Source: Alphaproteobacteria bacterium
GTDB taxonomy: Bacteria > Pseudomonadota > Alphaproteobacteria > Micropepsales > Micropepsaceae
Reading direction: 5' to 3'
Assembly (NCBI GenBank): GCA_028871345.1
Contig: JAGWNK010000010.1
Location: 1-64,000, forward strand
DNA: 64,000 nucleotides
Under the pieces are notes generated by a model. That model had not been told where the DNA came from. It saw only the letters and a program-made list of their open reading frames with translations, and ran no database searches. Of the stretch, positions 38,367-48,592 are shown in pieces (the stretch's first letter is position 1; each line of letters opens with the position of its first letter). The position numbers were made by a program, and so were the translations under genes.

Positions 38367-38403
38367 AGAAGGGAATGATTTGGACCCAGCCGTTCGATGT
38401 CAT
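38364..38403 (-). pseudogene. kdpA: kdpA remnant: first 12 codons only, truncated at the IS end
   Basis: RBS-like GGAGG then ATGACATCGAACGGCTGGGTCCAAATCATTCCCTTCTAG = MTSNGWVQIIPF*; KdpA proteins characteristically start M-T-x-N-G-W-x-Q-I; coding stops exactly where the IS sequence begins. Confidence 0.7.
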
Positions 38404-38418
38404 GGATGTGCCTCCGGA

Positions 38419-38508
38419 TCAAAACTCTTCCGGACGTATCAGCGCGAATACGAGATAGGCGAGGATGCCGAGCGTCACGAGCGCGCCCAGCGCATAGTCC
38501 AGCGTCAT
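38419..38508 (-). CDS. kdpF: K(+)-transporting ATPase subunit KdpF (orphan)
   Basis: 29 aa MTLDYALGALVTLGILAYLVFALIRPEEF; single TM with YLVFALIRPExF C-terminus typical of KdpF; directly upstream of the kdpA remnant. Confidence 0.8.
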   Translation of the reverse strand: MTLDYALGALVTLGILAYLVFALIRPEEF

Positions 38509-38736
38509 CAGAGCCTCAGCCCAACCGCCCTCTCAAGGCCGAAGCTGCGTTCGCAACGAAATCGACTTGATCGCCCGCTCGTGGATCACTTCTGCAGCGA
38601 CCTACTATTGCGACGGGCCAGGATTTGCGCGCGATTGGTGTTGCGAACGTCGCCCGGCCCTGTGGTCGGCTGGTTGGCATTTTGAAGTATCGCGCAGGTT
38701 CCGGCGGCTATATAAGACAAGCTGCACGACGAGTGG

Positions 38737-39129
38737 TTGGACGGAATGCGGGTTGCCGCCACGGCAGGTAGTCATCTCCGGCGCAGAAATGCGGCGTGGC
38801 GCGTTGTGGCTTGGGTGTTGTTGCTGTCGTTCACGCTGCAGTCCTTCATCACGCAGACGCACTTCCACTTGGCGGCCTTTCCGGCTGGATCGGCGCCTGT
38901 GGTCCAAGCCATTGAAGGCACGCCGGCGCAGGCCCCCATCGATCGCGAGCCGGCGCATTGCCCCTTCTGCCAGGCGATCGCCAGCTCGGGAATCTTCTTC
39001 ACGCCCGCTGTACCAATCCTGCTTCTACCCGCGCTTTGGACAGAAATAGAGGCGCCTGTCCCGACTTACGGCGCAATCGGTCACAACGTCCCACGCAGCT
39101 GGTACAGCCGCGCACCTCCGCAGCACTGA
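38737..39129 (+). CDS. DUF2946-like small membrane/periplasmic protein
   Basis: 130 aa, N-terminal hydrophobic helix, HFHLAAF and HCPFCQ motifs; precedes a metal-type RND operon. Confidence 0.6.
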   Translation: MDGMRVAATAGSHLRRRNAAWRVVAWVLLLSFTLQSFITQTHFHLAAFPAGSAPVVQAIEGTPAQAPIDREPAHCPFCQAIASSGIFFTPAVPILLLPALWTEIEAPVPTYGAIGHNVPRSWYSRAPPQH

Positions 39130-39226
39130 CCTCACGATCGAGCCTGCGCAGCGCTGCGCGCTGCGCTTCGGTGTGTGCCCGTATGAGCGGGTGCAACCGC
39201 CGTTGACACCTTTCCGGAGGTCTCGG

Positions 39227-40735
39227 ATGGGATACATCAGTGTAAGTGGATATTCGAAGGCACAGTCGCCGCTCGCGTTGGCCGCATTGCTGCTGCTGTG
39301 TGGCTGCGCCGTCGGCCCGAACTTCAAGACGCCTGCGCCCCCCGATGTGGGTAGATACTCCGCCAGTCCCCTACCGACAGCTATTTCGACGGAGAACGCC
39401 GACCGCCAGCGCTTCGTTCCCGGCGGCGATATCGCTGGCGATTGGTGGACTCTGTTTCATTCAAATGCGCTCAATGCGCTGATCGATCGGGCGCTGGCGG
39501 GCAATCCCGATCTCAAAGCGGCGCAGGCGGCCCTGGCGGCGGCGCACGAAAACGTCCTGGCCCAGCGCGGCGCCTTTTTCCCCAGCTTGTCAGCCAGCTT
39601 GTCGGCCAGCCGCCAATCGCAATCGCAGATGTTGGCGCCCGCGCCCAACTTCCCGGCCGTGCCCAACGAGTTCCAATACAACCTTTTCACACCGCAGGTC
39701 ACCGTTTCCTATGCACCGGATGTCTTCGGCTTGAATCGGCGAACGGCGGAGGCGCTGGAAGCGCAGGAGGACAGCGTCCGTTTCCAGATGGTGGCGGCCT
39801 ACACGACCCTGACCTCGAATGTGGTCGTCACGGCGATCCAGAAGGCCTCGATCGATGAGCAGATCGCAGCGATCCGCGATCTCGTCGCCTCCAACACGCG
39901 CCTTTTGAAGATCCTGCAGTACCAATTCGACAAAGGCTATGCGAGCGGCGTTGATCTGGCCGCCCAGAAATCGCAGCTCGCCCAGACGGAAGCCATGCTG
40001 CCGCCGCTGCTGAAGCAGGCCATGCAGCTGCATGACCTTCTGGCGGTGCTGACGGGCCGTTTCCCCAGCCAGATGCCCGAGGAAAAAATTGAGCTGTCGA
40101 GTCTGACGCTGCCGGACCAGTTGCCGGTGAGCATTCCCTCGGCGCTGGTCGAGCAGCGCCCCGACATCCGCCAGGCCGAAGCCAACCTGCATGCCGCCAG
40201 CGCGCAGATCGGTGTCGCCGTGGCCAACCGGTTGCCCAACATCCAATTGACCGCCAACGCCGGCAGTTCGGCGCTTGCCTTCGATCGGCTGTTCACACCG
40301 GGCACCAATTTCTGGAGCATTGCGGGGGCGATCGCCGAGCCGATCTTCGATGGCGGCACGCTGCTGCACCAGGAGAGAGCGGCCCGCGCCAGCTATCGGC
40401 AGGCTGCTCAGCAATACCGCAGCACGGTGCTGGCGGCGTTCCAGAACGTCGCCGACACGCTTGCGGCCTTGGAACAGGATGCTCAGGCCTTGCAGGCCAG
40501 CAAGATCGCCGCCGACGCCGCCCAACAAACACTGGACGCGGTGCAGCGCCAGCTTGCGGACGGTTACGCCAGCTATCCCGCATTGCTGAGCGCCGAACAA
40601 GCCTATCAGCAAGCCCGCATCGCTCTCGTGCAGGCCCAAGCCAGTCGATATGCCGACACCGCGGCGCTGTTCCAGGCGCTGGGCGGCGGCTGGTGGCATC
40701 GCACGGATCTCGTCGAGGACAATCATGAGAAATGA
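39227..40735 (+). CDS. NodT/CusC-type outer-membrane efflux lipoprotein
   Basis: LLLLCGCAVGPNFKTPAPP lipobox start; OMF repeats; good RBS (GGAGG). Confidence 0.9.
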   Translation: MGYISVSGYSKAQSPLALAALLLLCGCAVGPNFKTPAPPDVGRYSASPLPTAISTENADRQRFVPGGDIAGDWWTLFHSNALNALIDRALAGNPDLKAAQAALAAAHENVLAQRGAFFPSLSASLSASRQSQSQMLAPAPNFPAVPNEFQYNLFTPQVTVSYAPDVFGLNRRTAEALEAQEDSVRFQMVAAYTTLTSNVVVTAIQKASIDEQIAAIRDLVASNTRLLKILQYQFDKGYASGVDLAAQKSQLAQTEAMLPPLLKQAMQLHDLLAVLTGRFPSQMPEEKIELSSLTLPDQLPVSIPSALVEQRPDIRQAEANLHAASAQIGVAVANRLPNIQLTANAGSSALAFDRLFTPGTNFWSIAGAIAEPIFDGGTLLHQERAARASYRQAAQQYRSTVLAAFQNVADTLAALEQDAQALQASKIAADAAQQTLDAVQRQLADGYASYPALLSAEQAYQQARIALVQAQASRYADTAALFQALGGGWWHRTDLVEDNHEK

Positions 40736-41873
40736 TCGCCAACGGCCCTATGGCCGAGCGCTAATGACGTTGCTGGTGGCGGCCGCGCTGATCGCCGGCT
40801 GCTCGCCCAAATCCGATAAGCAGGAAGGTGGCGCGGCATCCGGGGAGGTGGCCCTGACTGCCGCACAGCGGGCCCACATTCAGGTCTATACCGTCGCGCC
40901 GACCAGCTTCCACAAGACCATTGTGGCCAACGGCATCGTCGATTTCGACAACGATCAGGCCACCAGCGTCATTGCGCCGTTCTCAGGGCCGGTGGCGCGC
41001 CTGCTGGTGCCGCTGGGCGAGCAGGTCAAAAAAGGACAGGCACTGGCGATCGTGGATTCGTCGGACTTCGCCTCGGCCGTGGGCACCTATCGCAAGACGT
41101 TTGCCGCGGCGCGGACCGCGCGCCGTCTCGCCGACCTCGACAAGGATCTGGTGCAGCATCAAGGCGTCTCCCGCCGCGAAGCAGACCAGGCCGAAAGCGA
41201 TGCGGTGGGGGCCGAGGCCGACCGCGATGCCGCCTTGCAGGCGCTGGTGGCGCTCAGCATCGATCCCAAAACCATCAAGGACATCCAAGCGGGCCGGCCG
41301 GTGTCGCGCATCGACGGCGCCATCCGCGCCCCGATCGGCGGCACAGTCGTGGAGAAGCTCATCACGCCGGGCGAACTTCTGGCCGGCGGGACCACGCCCT
41401 GTTTCACCATCGCCAACTTGTCGCGCGTCTGGGTGATGGCACAGGTGTTCGGGGCCGACGTCGCCTCCGTCGCCCGCGGCGACACCGCCGAGATTGACAC
41501 CGGCATCTCCAAGACCATCACCGGCAGCGTCGATAATGTCGCCGCCGTGGTCGATCCCGATACGCGCTCGGTGGCCGTACGCATCGTGGCCGACAATCCC
41601 GACGTCCTGCTCAAGAAACAGATGTATGTCCGCGTGCAGATCCGCTCGGAGCGGCCAAGCACGGGCCTGCTGGTGCCGGCCTCGGCCATCCTGCGCGATG
41701 ACGAGAACCTGCCGTTCGTCTTTGTCGTGAAACGTGACGGCGGCTTTGCCCGGCAACACGTCACGCCGGGATACCGCGATGGCGATCGCTACGACATCAC
41801 CTCGGGCCTCAAATCCGGTGATCGGGTCGTTTCCAACGGCGCCCTCTTCCTCCAGTTCATGCAGAACCAATGA
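40725..41873 (+). CDS. RND periplasmic adaptor (CusB/CzcB-like)
   Basis: Lipobox LIAGCSPKSD; LVPLGEQVKKGQALAIVDSSDFASA lipoyl-like motif; overlaps neighbours by 11 and 4 nt. Confidence 0.9.
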   Translation: MRNDRQRPYGRALMTLLVAAALIAGCSPKSDKQEGGAASGEVALTAAQRAHIQVYTVAPTSFHKTIVANGIVDFDNDQATSVIAPFSGPVARLLVPLGEQVKKGQALAIVDSSDFASAVGTYRKTFAAARTARRLADLDKDLVQHQGVSRREADQAESDAVGAEADRDAALQALVALSIDPKTIKDIQAGRPVSRIDGAIRAPIGGTVVEKLITPGELLAGGTTPCFTIANLSRVWVMAQVFGADVASVARGDTAEIDTGISKTITGSVDNVAAVVDPDTRSVAVRIVADNPDVLLKKQMYVRVQIRSERPSTGLLVPASAILRDDENLPFVFVVKRDGGFARQHVTPGYRDGDRYDITSGLKSGDRVVSNGALFLQFMQNQ

Positions 41874-44800
41874 GCGAGCACCAGCCCCCTGCCGAGCCGA
41901 AATCCGCTTCGATCATGAACCGGATCGTCGGCGCATCCCTGTCGCAGCGCCTGCTCGTGGTCATCGCAGCCCTCGTTCTGATCGGCGCCGGCGTCTATTC
42001 CCTCATGCGTCTTCCCGTGGACGCCTATCCCGATCTGTCGCCGCCAATGGTCGAGATCATCACCCAATGGCCGGGTCATGCGGCCGAAGAGGTGGAGCGC
42101 TTGATCACCGTGCCGACCGAGCGCGGCATGAACGGCATTCCCAAGCTGGAGACGATGCGGTCCATCTCGCTTTACGGGCTGTCCGATGTTGTTCTCACCT
42201 TCCGGGATGGGACGGACAATTACTTCGCCCGTCAACAGGTGACCAACCAGCTGGCGGGGCTTGGGCTGCCCGATGGGGTCTCGCCGTCGCTGTCGCCAAT
42301 GTCCTCGCCGTCGGGATTGATCTATCGCTACGTGCTGCAAAGCCCAGACCGTTCGCCCACGGAACTGAAGACCTTCGAGGATTGGATCGTCGAGCCGCAG
42401 TACAAATCGGTTTCCGGCGTGGCGGACGATTCCGGTTTCGGCGGCGGCACCATGCAGTATCAGGTGCTGCTTGATCCCGCCAAGATCGCAGGCGTGGGCC
42501 TCTCGGTGGCCCAGGTGGAAAGCTCGCTAGCCGCCAACAATGCCAATGCCGGCGGCGGCTTCTATTCGCAAGGCGGCCAGTTCTACTATGTGCGCGGCAA
42601 AGGGCGCCTCAAGACGCCGGAGGATATCGGCAACGTCGTGCTGGCGGTGCACAAGGGCACGCCGGTGACCGTGAAGGATGTCGGTCGGGTCAGCATCGGC
42701 ATTGCGCCGCGCCTGGGCGAATTCGGCTACGAGAAACAGAACGATGCCGTGGAAGGCGTCATCCTGATGCGCACCGGCGAAAAGACCCAGCAAGTGCTCA
42801 ACCGAGTGGAAGCCAAAACCAAGGAGTTGAACGAGACCATCCTGCCCAAGGACGTCCAGGTTCACCCCTTCTACGACCGCAGCGATCTGATCGCCCTGAC
42901 CACCGACGTCGTGACCGGCAATCTGCTGCGCGGCATGTTCCTGGTCGTCGCCATCCTCATCTTCTTTCTCTATGACGTGCGGGCGGGTTTGATCGCGGCG
43001 GTGACGATTCCGCTGGCCCTGCTGTTCGCCTTCATCTGTCTCGATGTGCAGAACGCTTCCGCCAACCTCCTGTCGATCGGCGCCGTCGACTTCGGCATCC
43101 TGGTGGACGGGGCGGTGTTCATGGTGGAGAACATCTTCCGCCAGCTCGCGCTTCATCAGGAACGTCCGCTCGATGTCATCGCGGTGATCAAGGAAGCGGC
43201 CGCCGAGGTGGACCGGCCATTGTTCTATGCGGTGGCGGTGATTGTGGTGGGCTTCCTGCCGATCTACGCACTGTCCGGTCCGTCGGGCACGTTGTTCAAG
43301 CCGATGGCCGACACCATGGTGTTCGCGCTGGTGGGCTCGCTGATCATCACGCTGATGCTGCTGCCGGTGCTGTGCTCGTGGTTCATGCGCAACGGCGTCG
43401 TGGAGCGGCACAACCGGGCGCTGGATGCCATTCGCGCGGCCTATGAGCGAGGGCTCGATTATTGCCTGGCGCGCCCCTGGCAGACCGTCGCCGCGTCGGC
43501 CGGCGCCCTGGTGGTGTCGCTACTGCTCGTTCCCGGCATCGGCGCCGAATTCATGCCGCATCTCGATGAAGGCGCTTTGTGGGTGCGCGCGACGATGCCC
43601 TACACGATCTCCTTCGACGAAGCGGCAAAGATCGCGCCTCAAGTGCGCAGCATCCTCAACTCTTTCCCGCAGGTGACGACCGTCACCTCCGAGCTGGGAC
43701 GGCCGGACGACGGCACGGATTCGACCGGCTTCTTCAATGTCGAATTCTATGTCGGCCTCAAGCCCTACGGAGACTGGCGTGGCTCCATCCGCAGCAAGCC
43801 GGAGCTGATCGAGGCGATTGACGCGAAGCTGCGGCAATTCCCCGGCATCGATTTCAATTACACGCAGCCGGCCGAAGATGCGGTGGATGAAGCCGAAACC
43901 GGCCTGAAAAGTGCGCTCGCCGTCAAAGTCTTCGGTCCCGATCTGCAGACCCTTCAGCAAAGGGCGAAAGCCATCAAGCAGGTGCTGGGGCAGGTGCGGG
44001 GCATCCGCGACGTTACCGTGGTGCAGGAATTGGGGCAGCCCAGCCTGACCATCGACATCGACCGCGCCAAAATCGCGCGCTACGGCCTCAACGTCTCCGA
44101 CATCAACAGCCTGATCCAGACGGCGATCGGCGGCGACACGGCCACCCAAGTGGTGCAAGGCGAGAAGGAATTCGACCTCGTGGTCCGCCTCGATCGCAAA
44201 TTCCGCGACAATGCGGAGGAGATCGGCAATATCCCGGTGCTGACGCCGGGCGGCCAGGAGATTCCGCTCAAGGAGCTCGCCGACATTCAGGTGACGAACG
44301 GTGCCTCCTTCATCTATCGCGAAAACAACTCGCGCTATATCGGCGTCCAGTTCTCGGTGGAAGGCCGCGACCTGGCCTCGGCGGTAGGAGATGCAATCCG
44401 GCAGGTCAAACAAAAGGTCTCGCTGCCGCAAGGCTACCGGCTGGATTGGGGCGGCGAATACACCGATTACACGGCCTCGAGCCGCCAACTCATGTTCATT
44501 CTGCCGCTCACCCTGGCGCTGATCTTCGCGTTGTTGTTCGTGCTCTACGACAACTTCAAATTCCCCTTCATCACCATAGCGGGTGTGATCTTGACGGCGC
44601 CCGTTGGTGGCATTCTGGCGTTGTGGATCACCGGTACGCCGTTCTCGGTCTCTTCGGGTGTCGGCTTTCTCGCCCTGTTCGGAGTCTCGGTGTTGACGGC
44701 AGTCGTTTACATCTCCTATGTCAACGAATTACGGCGCAGCGGCACACCGATGAACGAGGCGATCCGCCAGGGTGCCATCCTGCGTCTGCGTCCGATCATG

Positions 44801-44989
44801 ATCACCGCCTTGGTCGCATCCCTCGGTTTGTTGCCGGCTGCGCTGGCGACGGGTGTGGGGACCGACTCCCAAAAGCCGTTCGCCCTGGTGATCGTGGGCG
44901 GCTTGCTGACGCGACTGGTGATCAGCGTCTTCCTCATGCCGGTGCTCTATGCCCTGGTGGCGCGCACCGGTGATCGGTTGGAAGTCTGA
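41870..44989 (+). CDS. CusA/CzcA-family heavy-metal RND transporter
   Basis: 1039 aa; RLPVDAYPDLSPPMVEIITQWPGHAAEEVERLITVPTERGMNG, IGAVDFGILVDGAVFMVENI. Confidence 0.93.
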   Translation: MSEHQPPAEPKSASIMNRIVGASLSQRLLVVIAALVLIGAGVYSLMRLPVDAYPDLSPPMVEIITQWPGHAAEEVERLITVPTERGMNGIPKLETMRSISLYGLSDVVLTFRDGTDNYFARQQVTNQLAGLGLPDGVSPSLSPMSSPSGLIYRYVLQSPDRSPTELKTFEDWIVEPQYKSVSGVADDSGFGGGTMQYQVLLDPAKIAGVGLSVAQVESSLAANNANAGGGFYSQGGQFYYVRGKGRLKTPEDIGNVVLAVHKGTPVTVKDVGRVSIGIAPRLGEFGYEKQNDAVEGVILMRTGEKTQQVLNRVEAKTKELNETILPKDVQVHPFYDRSDLIALTTDVVTGNLLRGMFLVVAILIFFLYDVRAGLIAAVTIPLALLFAFICLDVQNASANLLSIGAVDFGILVDGAVFMVENIFRQLALHQERPLDVIAVIKEAAAEVDRPLFYAVAVIVVGFLPIYALSGPSGTLFKPMADTMVFALVGSLIITLMLLPVLCSWFMRNGVVERHNRALDAIRAAYERGLDYCLARPWQTVAASAGALVVSLLLVPGIGAEFMPHLDEGALWVRATMPYTISFDEAAKIAPQVRSILNSFPQVTTVTSELGRPDDGTDSTGFFNVEFYVGLKPYGDWRGSIRSKPELIEAIDAKLRQFPGIDFNYTQPAEDAVDEAETGLKSALAVKVFGPDLQTLQQRAKAIKQVLGQVRGIRDVTVVQELGQPSLTIDIDRAKIARYGLNVSDINSLIQTAIGGDTATQVVQGEKEFDLVVRLDRKFRDNAEEIGNIPVLTPGGQEIPLKELADIQVTNGASFIYRENNSRYIGVQFSVEGRDLASAVGDAIRQVKQKVSLPQGYRLDWGGEYTDYTASSRQLMFILPLTLALIFALLFVLYDNFKFPFITIAGVILTAPVGGILALWITGTPFSVSSGVGFLALFGVSVLTAVVYISYVNELRRSGTPMNEAIRQGAILRLRPIMITALVASLGLLPAALATGVGTDSQKPFALVIVGGLLTRLVISVFLMPVLYALVARTGDRLEV

Positions 44990-45356
44990 TCCGTGCTCTG
45001 CGGGCATGGCCCGAATTGAAATCTGGGGTTGCCCGGGCGCCTTCGCTGCAGCCGGACGAGGACGTCCATAGCCAGGGTCGTAAACGCGCCATCATCCCGA
45101 TGTTGGATCCCACGGCCATGGGGAAAGCCGATACCAACATTGTTCTTCCGCAGCTCGAACGAATTCAACGTGGCAGGTCGGCGAGCGGCGCCGCATTGGC
45201 AAACCGCGATTCTGCGAAACGGGCGCGCTGCAACGTTGATCTTTGGCAGCGCATCGGCGCGATTGCTGTCCATTGGTTCCGCTCGGGGTCCGCACCGGCG
45301 ACAGAAAGCATGCGCTATCTCGCTCTTGTCGTAACTTGCTGAAATCGCAGTATAAT

Positions 45357-45432
<76 letters not shown>

Positions 45433-45551
45433 GTGCCGCGGAGGCGCGCCTATAGCAGAGCGACCCCGGCCTGTCCATGCGCCCCAAGCCGCCGCCGCCG
45501 CCGGGGCGAACAGCCTGTGGATAAACGCCTTTTCCCCGGTGATCCCGGTTC

Positions 45552-46706
45552 CTAGATGATCCCGGCCGAGTGGCGCGGAATCTCGACCTGGCGGTGGACA
45601 TGGACGCTGAGCAGCAGCCCGAAACCGAACAGCACGGTCAGCATGGCAGACCCGCCATAGGAGATCAGCGGCATGGGAATGCCCACCACGGGGATCAGTC
45701 CCATCACCATCGCCCCGTTGATCATGATGTAGAAGAAGAAGTTGAGCGTGATGCCCATCGACAGGAGCCGGGCGAACTGGCTGCGGGCGCTCATCGAGAT
45801 CTGGATCCCGTAGCCGATCACCACCGAGAACAGGATGAGAAGGGCGATGCAGCCCACGAAGCCGAACTCCTCGCCATAGTTGGTGAAGATGAAGTCGGTC
45901 TCCTTCTCGGGCAGGAAGTTGAGTCGGCTCTGGGTGCCCTGCAGGAAGCCCTTGCCCGCGGCGCCGCCCGAGCCGATGGCGATCTTGGCCTGGGTGATGT
46001 TCCATCCCGCCCCCAAGGCGTCGGATTCGGGGTTGAGAAAGGTCATGACGCGCGCCTTCTGGTAGTCGTGCAGCACGAACCGCCAGGCCAGCGGCACGGC
46101 GGCAACCACCGCGCCGAGCGTCGGCAGGATCCACCACCAGGACAGCCCGGCCAGGAACAGCAGCGCGGCGCCGTCGAGCACCAGGATGATGGTGGTGCCG
46201 AGGTTGGGCTGGATCGCCACCAGGCCCGCCGGCAGGGCGATCATCACCAGCGGAATGATGAGGCGCAGCGGCTTGGAGACCTCCTCGACGCTCTGGCCGT
46301 GGAGGAAGCGGGCCAGCGCCATGATCAACGCGATCTTCATCAGCTCCGAGGGCTGGATCTCGATGGGACCGAGCGCCAGCCAGCGCTGGGCGCCGAGGCC
46401 CACATGTCCGGCCACCACCACGCCGACCAGAAGCACCAGCGACACGATGTAGGCGGGATAGGCCAGGCTCAGCCAGCGCCGGATGTCGACCATGGCCACC
46501 ACGATCATGAGCACGAAGCCCACCACGAAACGCAGCATCTGCTTGCCGGCCCATGGCGAGAACGAGCCGCCCGCCACCGAATAGAGCATGGCGAAGCCGA
46601 CGCAGGCGATGATCGTGATCAGCAGCACGAGGCCCCAGTTGACCTCGTAGAGCTTGTCGACGATGGAGAGCGTGCGCCGCGCGGCGGCATAGGGTCTGCT
46701 GATCAT
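45552..46706 (-). CDS. rodA: Rod shape-determining SEDS protein RodA (MrdB)
   Basis: 384 aa SEDS polytopic protein (QPNLGTTIILVLDGAALLFLAG; GYGIQISMSARSQFARLLSMGITLNFFFYIMINGAMVMGLIPVVGIPMPLISYGGSAML). Confidence 0.95.
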   Translation of the reverse strand: MISRPYAAARRTLSIVDKLYEVNWGLVLLITIIACVGFAMLYSVAGGSFSPWAGKQMLRFVVGFVLMIVVAMVDIRRWLSLAYPAYIVSLVLLVGVVVAGHVGLGAQRWLALGPIEIQPSELMKIALIMALARFLHGQSVEEVSKPLRLIIPLVMIALPAGLVAIQPNLGTTIILVLDGAALLFLAGLSWWWILPTLGAVVAAVPLAWRFVLHDYQKARVMTFLNPESDALGAGWNITQAKIAIGSGGAAGKGFLQGTQSRLNFLPEKETDFIFTNYGEEFGFVGCIALLILFSVVIGYGIQISMSARSQFARLLSMGITLNFFFYIMINGAMVMGLIPVVGIPMPLISYGGSAMLTVLFGFGLLLSVHVHRQVEIPRHSAGII

Positions 46707-48592
46707 GTCCTTTTCGGTCCGGCGGCCTGGGCGGCGTGAACGGGATAGCCGGTCGGCGTCTGCAAGAGATTGCGCTGTTGCGCGAACAGAAGGATGTCGC
46801 GGGCGGCCTGGACCTGGATATGCGGCGCCGCGTTGTGCTCCACGATGCAGGCGCAGGCATAGCGCGGCTGGCTCACCGGCGCGAAGGCGATGTAAAGCCC
46901 GTTCTCCCGCAGGTCCCAGGGCAGGCTTGCTTCGCTCCTGAGACCGCTCTCGCGCTCGGCCTTGGTGATGACGCGGACCTGGGCGGTGCCGGTCTTGCCC
47001 GCCATCTCGTAACCGGGCTGGGTGATGCGCCAGGCATAGGCGGTGCCGCCGGGCACATTGGCCACCGCATCCATGCCGCTGCGCACCATGTCGAGCGCCT
47101 TCTGCGAGAACGGCAGGGCGGCCGGCGGCACGCGGGGCTGCCGCGCGGCGCCGACGTCGTGGACCACGCGCGGCACCACCGCCTTGCCGCCCGCGATGCG
47201 CGCCGCCTGGACGCAGAGTTGCAGCGGCGTCGCCAGCACATAGCCCTGGCCGATGCCGGCCGACAGGCTGTCGCCCACCTGCCAGGGCACGCCGTAGCGA
47301 GCCAGCTTCCACGCCGAGGTCGGGATGAAGCCCGAAAGTTCTCCCGGAATCTCGATGCCCGTTTCGGCGCCGAGGCCCAGCGCCTTGGCGGCCGCGGCCA
47401 TCTTGTCGATGCCGAGCCGCCGCGCCACTTCATAGAAGAAGATGTCGCAGGATTGCTGGACGGCCTTGTGCAGGTCCACGTGGCCGTGGCCGCCCGTCTT
47501 CCACTTCCAGCAATGGAACACGTGGTTTCCGAGCGTCATCGAGCCCGTGCAGTTCACTTGCAGGTCCTCGAGGCCGTTGTCGACGGCCGCCAGCGCCATG
47601 GCCGTCTTGAACGTGGAGCCCGGCGGATAGACGCCCCCGACCGCCTTGTTGAGCAGCGGCTTGCGGTCGTCGGTCGTCAACGCCTTCCACTGGTCGTTCG
47701 AGATACCGACGTTGAACAGGTTCGGGTCGAAGCCCGGCGTCGAGGCCAGCGCCAGGACGTCGCCGGTTTCGACATCCATCACGATGCAGGCGGCGCTCTC
47801 GGCGGCGAGGCGTTCCTCGGCGAAGCGCTGCAGCTGGCAGTCGATGGTCAGGTAGACGTCCTCTCCCGCCTGGCCGGGCAAAGTGCTGAGCTCGCGGATG
47901 ACGCGGCCATAGGCATTGACCTCGACGCGGCTGGCGCCGGCCTTGCCGCGCATCTGCACGTCGTAGGCTTTCTCGATGCCGCGCTTGCCGATGTGGAACC
48001 CCGGCTGGGCGAGCAAGGGATCGCTGTCCTTCTCCTGATCGGCCTGGGTGGGCGGCGCCACGTATCCCAGGAGATGGCTCATCTCCGCGCCGTAGGGATA
48101 GGCGCGCGTCGTGCCGACATCGGGCTGCACGCCCGGCAGATAGGGCAGGTGCAGGTTGAGGCGCGCGAACTCGTCCCAGCTCAGGTTCTCGGCGATCGGG
48201 ATCTGGGCGAACTTCTTGTTCTGGGCGATGTCGTGCAGCACCTTCTCGCGCTGGCGCGGCGTCAGCTCGATGATCCTTCCCACGGCGTCGATGGCGGACT
48301 GCACGCCGTCGGTCGCCTGTTCGGGCACGATCACGACGCGGTAATTGCGCCGGTTGGTGGCGAGCTCGTTGCCGAAGCGGTCGAGGATGCGTCCGCGCGG
48401 CGGGAAGATCACCCGCTGGCTGACGCGATTGGCCTCGGCCTCGGTGCGGTACTCATCGCCGTTCTCGATCTGCAGCTGATAGAGGCGCCCCGCCAGCACC
48501 AGGAAGACGCCCGCCACACCGCCGCCCATCATCAGGGTCCGGCGCGTGAAGGTCGCATAGCGACTCTTGTCCTTGCCGTCGAACAGCGGCAT
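46703..48592 (-). CDS. mrdA: Penicillin-binding protein 2 (MrdA)
   Basis: 629 aa; VIFPPRGRILDRFGNELA, transpeptidase PPGSTFK (SxxK), AGKTGTAQV (KTG). Confidence 0.95.
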   Translation of the reverse strand: MPLFDGKDKSRYATFTRRTLMMGGGVAGVFLVLAGRLYQLQIENGDEYRTEAEANRVSQRVIFPPRGRILDRFGNELATNRRNYRVVIVPEQATDGVQSAIDAVGRIIELTPRQREKVLHDIAQNKKFAQIPIAENLSWDEFARLNLHLPYLPGVQPDVGTTRAYPYGAEMSHLLGYVAPPTQADQEKDSDPLLAQPGFHIGKRGIEKAYDVQMRGKAGASRVEVNAYGRVIRELSTLPGQAGEDVYLTIDCQLQRFAEERLAAESAACIVMDVETGDVLALASTPGFDPNLFNVGISNDQWKALTTDDRKPLLNKAVGGVYPPGSTFKTAMALAAVDNGLEDLQVNCTGSMTLGNHVFHCWKWKTGGHGHVDLHKAVQQSCDIFFYEVARRLGIDKMAAAAKALGLGAETGIEIPGELSGFIPTSAWKLARYGVPWQVGDSLSAGIGQGYVLATPLQLCVQAARIAGGKAVVPRVVHDVGAARQPRVPPAALPFSQKALDMVRSGMDAVANVPGGTAYAWRITQPGYEMAGKTGTAQVRVITKAERESGLRSEASLPWDLRENGLYIAFAPVSQPRYACACIVEHNAAPHIQVQAARDILLFAQQRNLLQTPTGYPVHAAQAAGPKRT

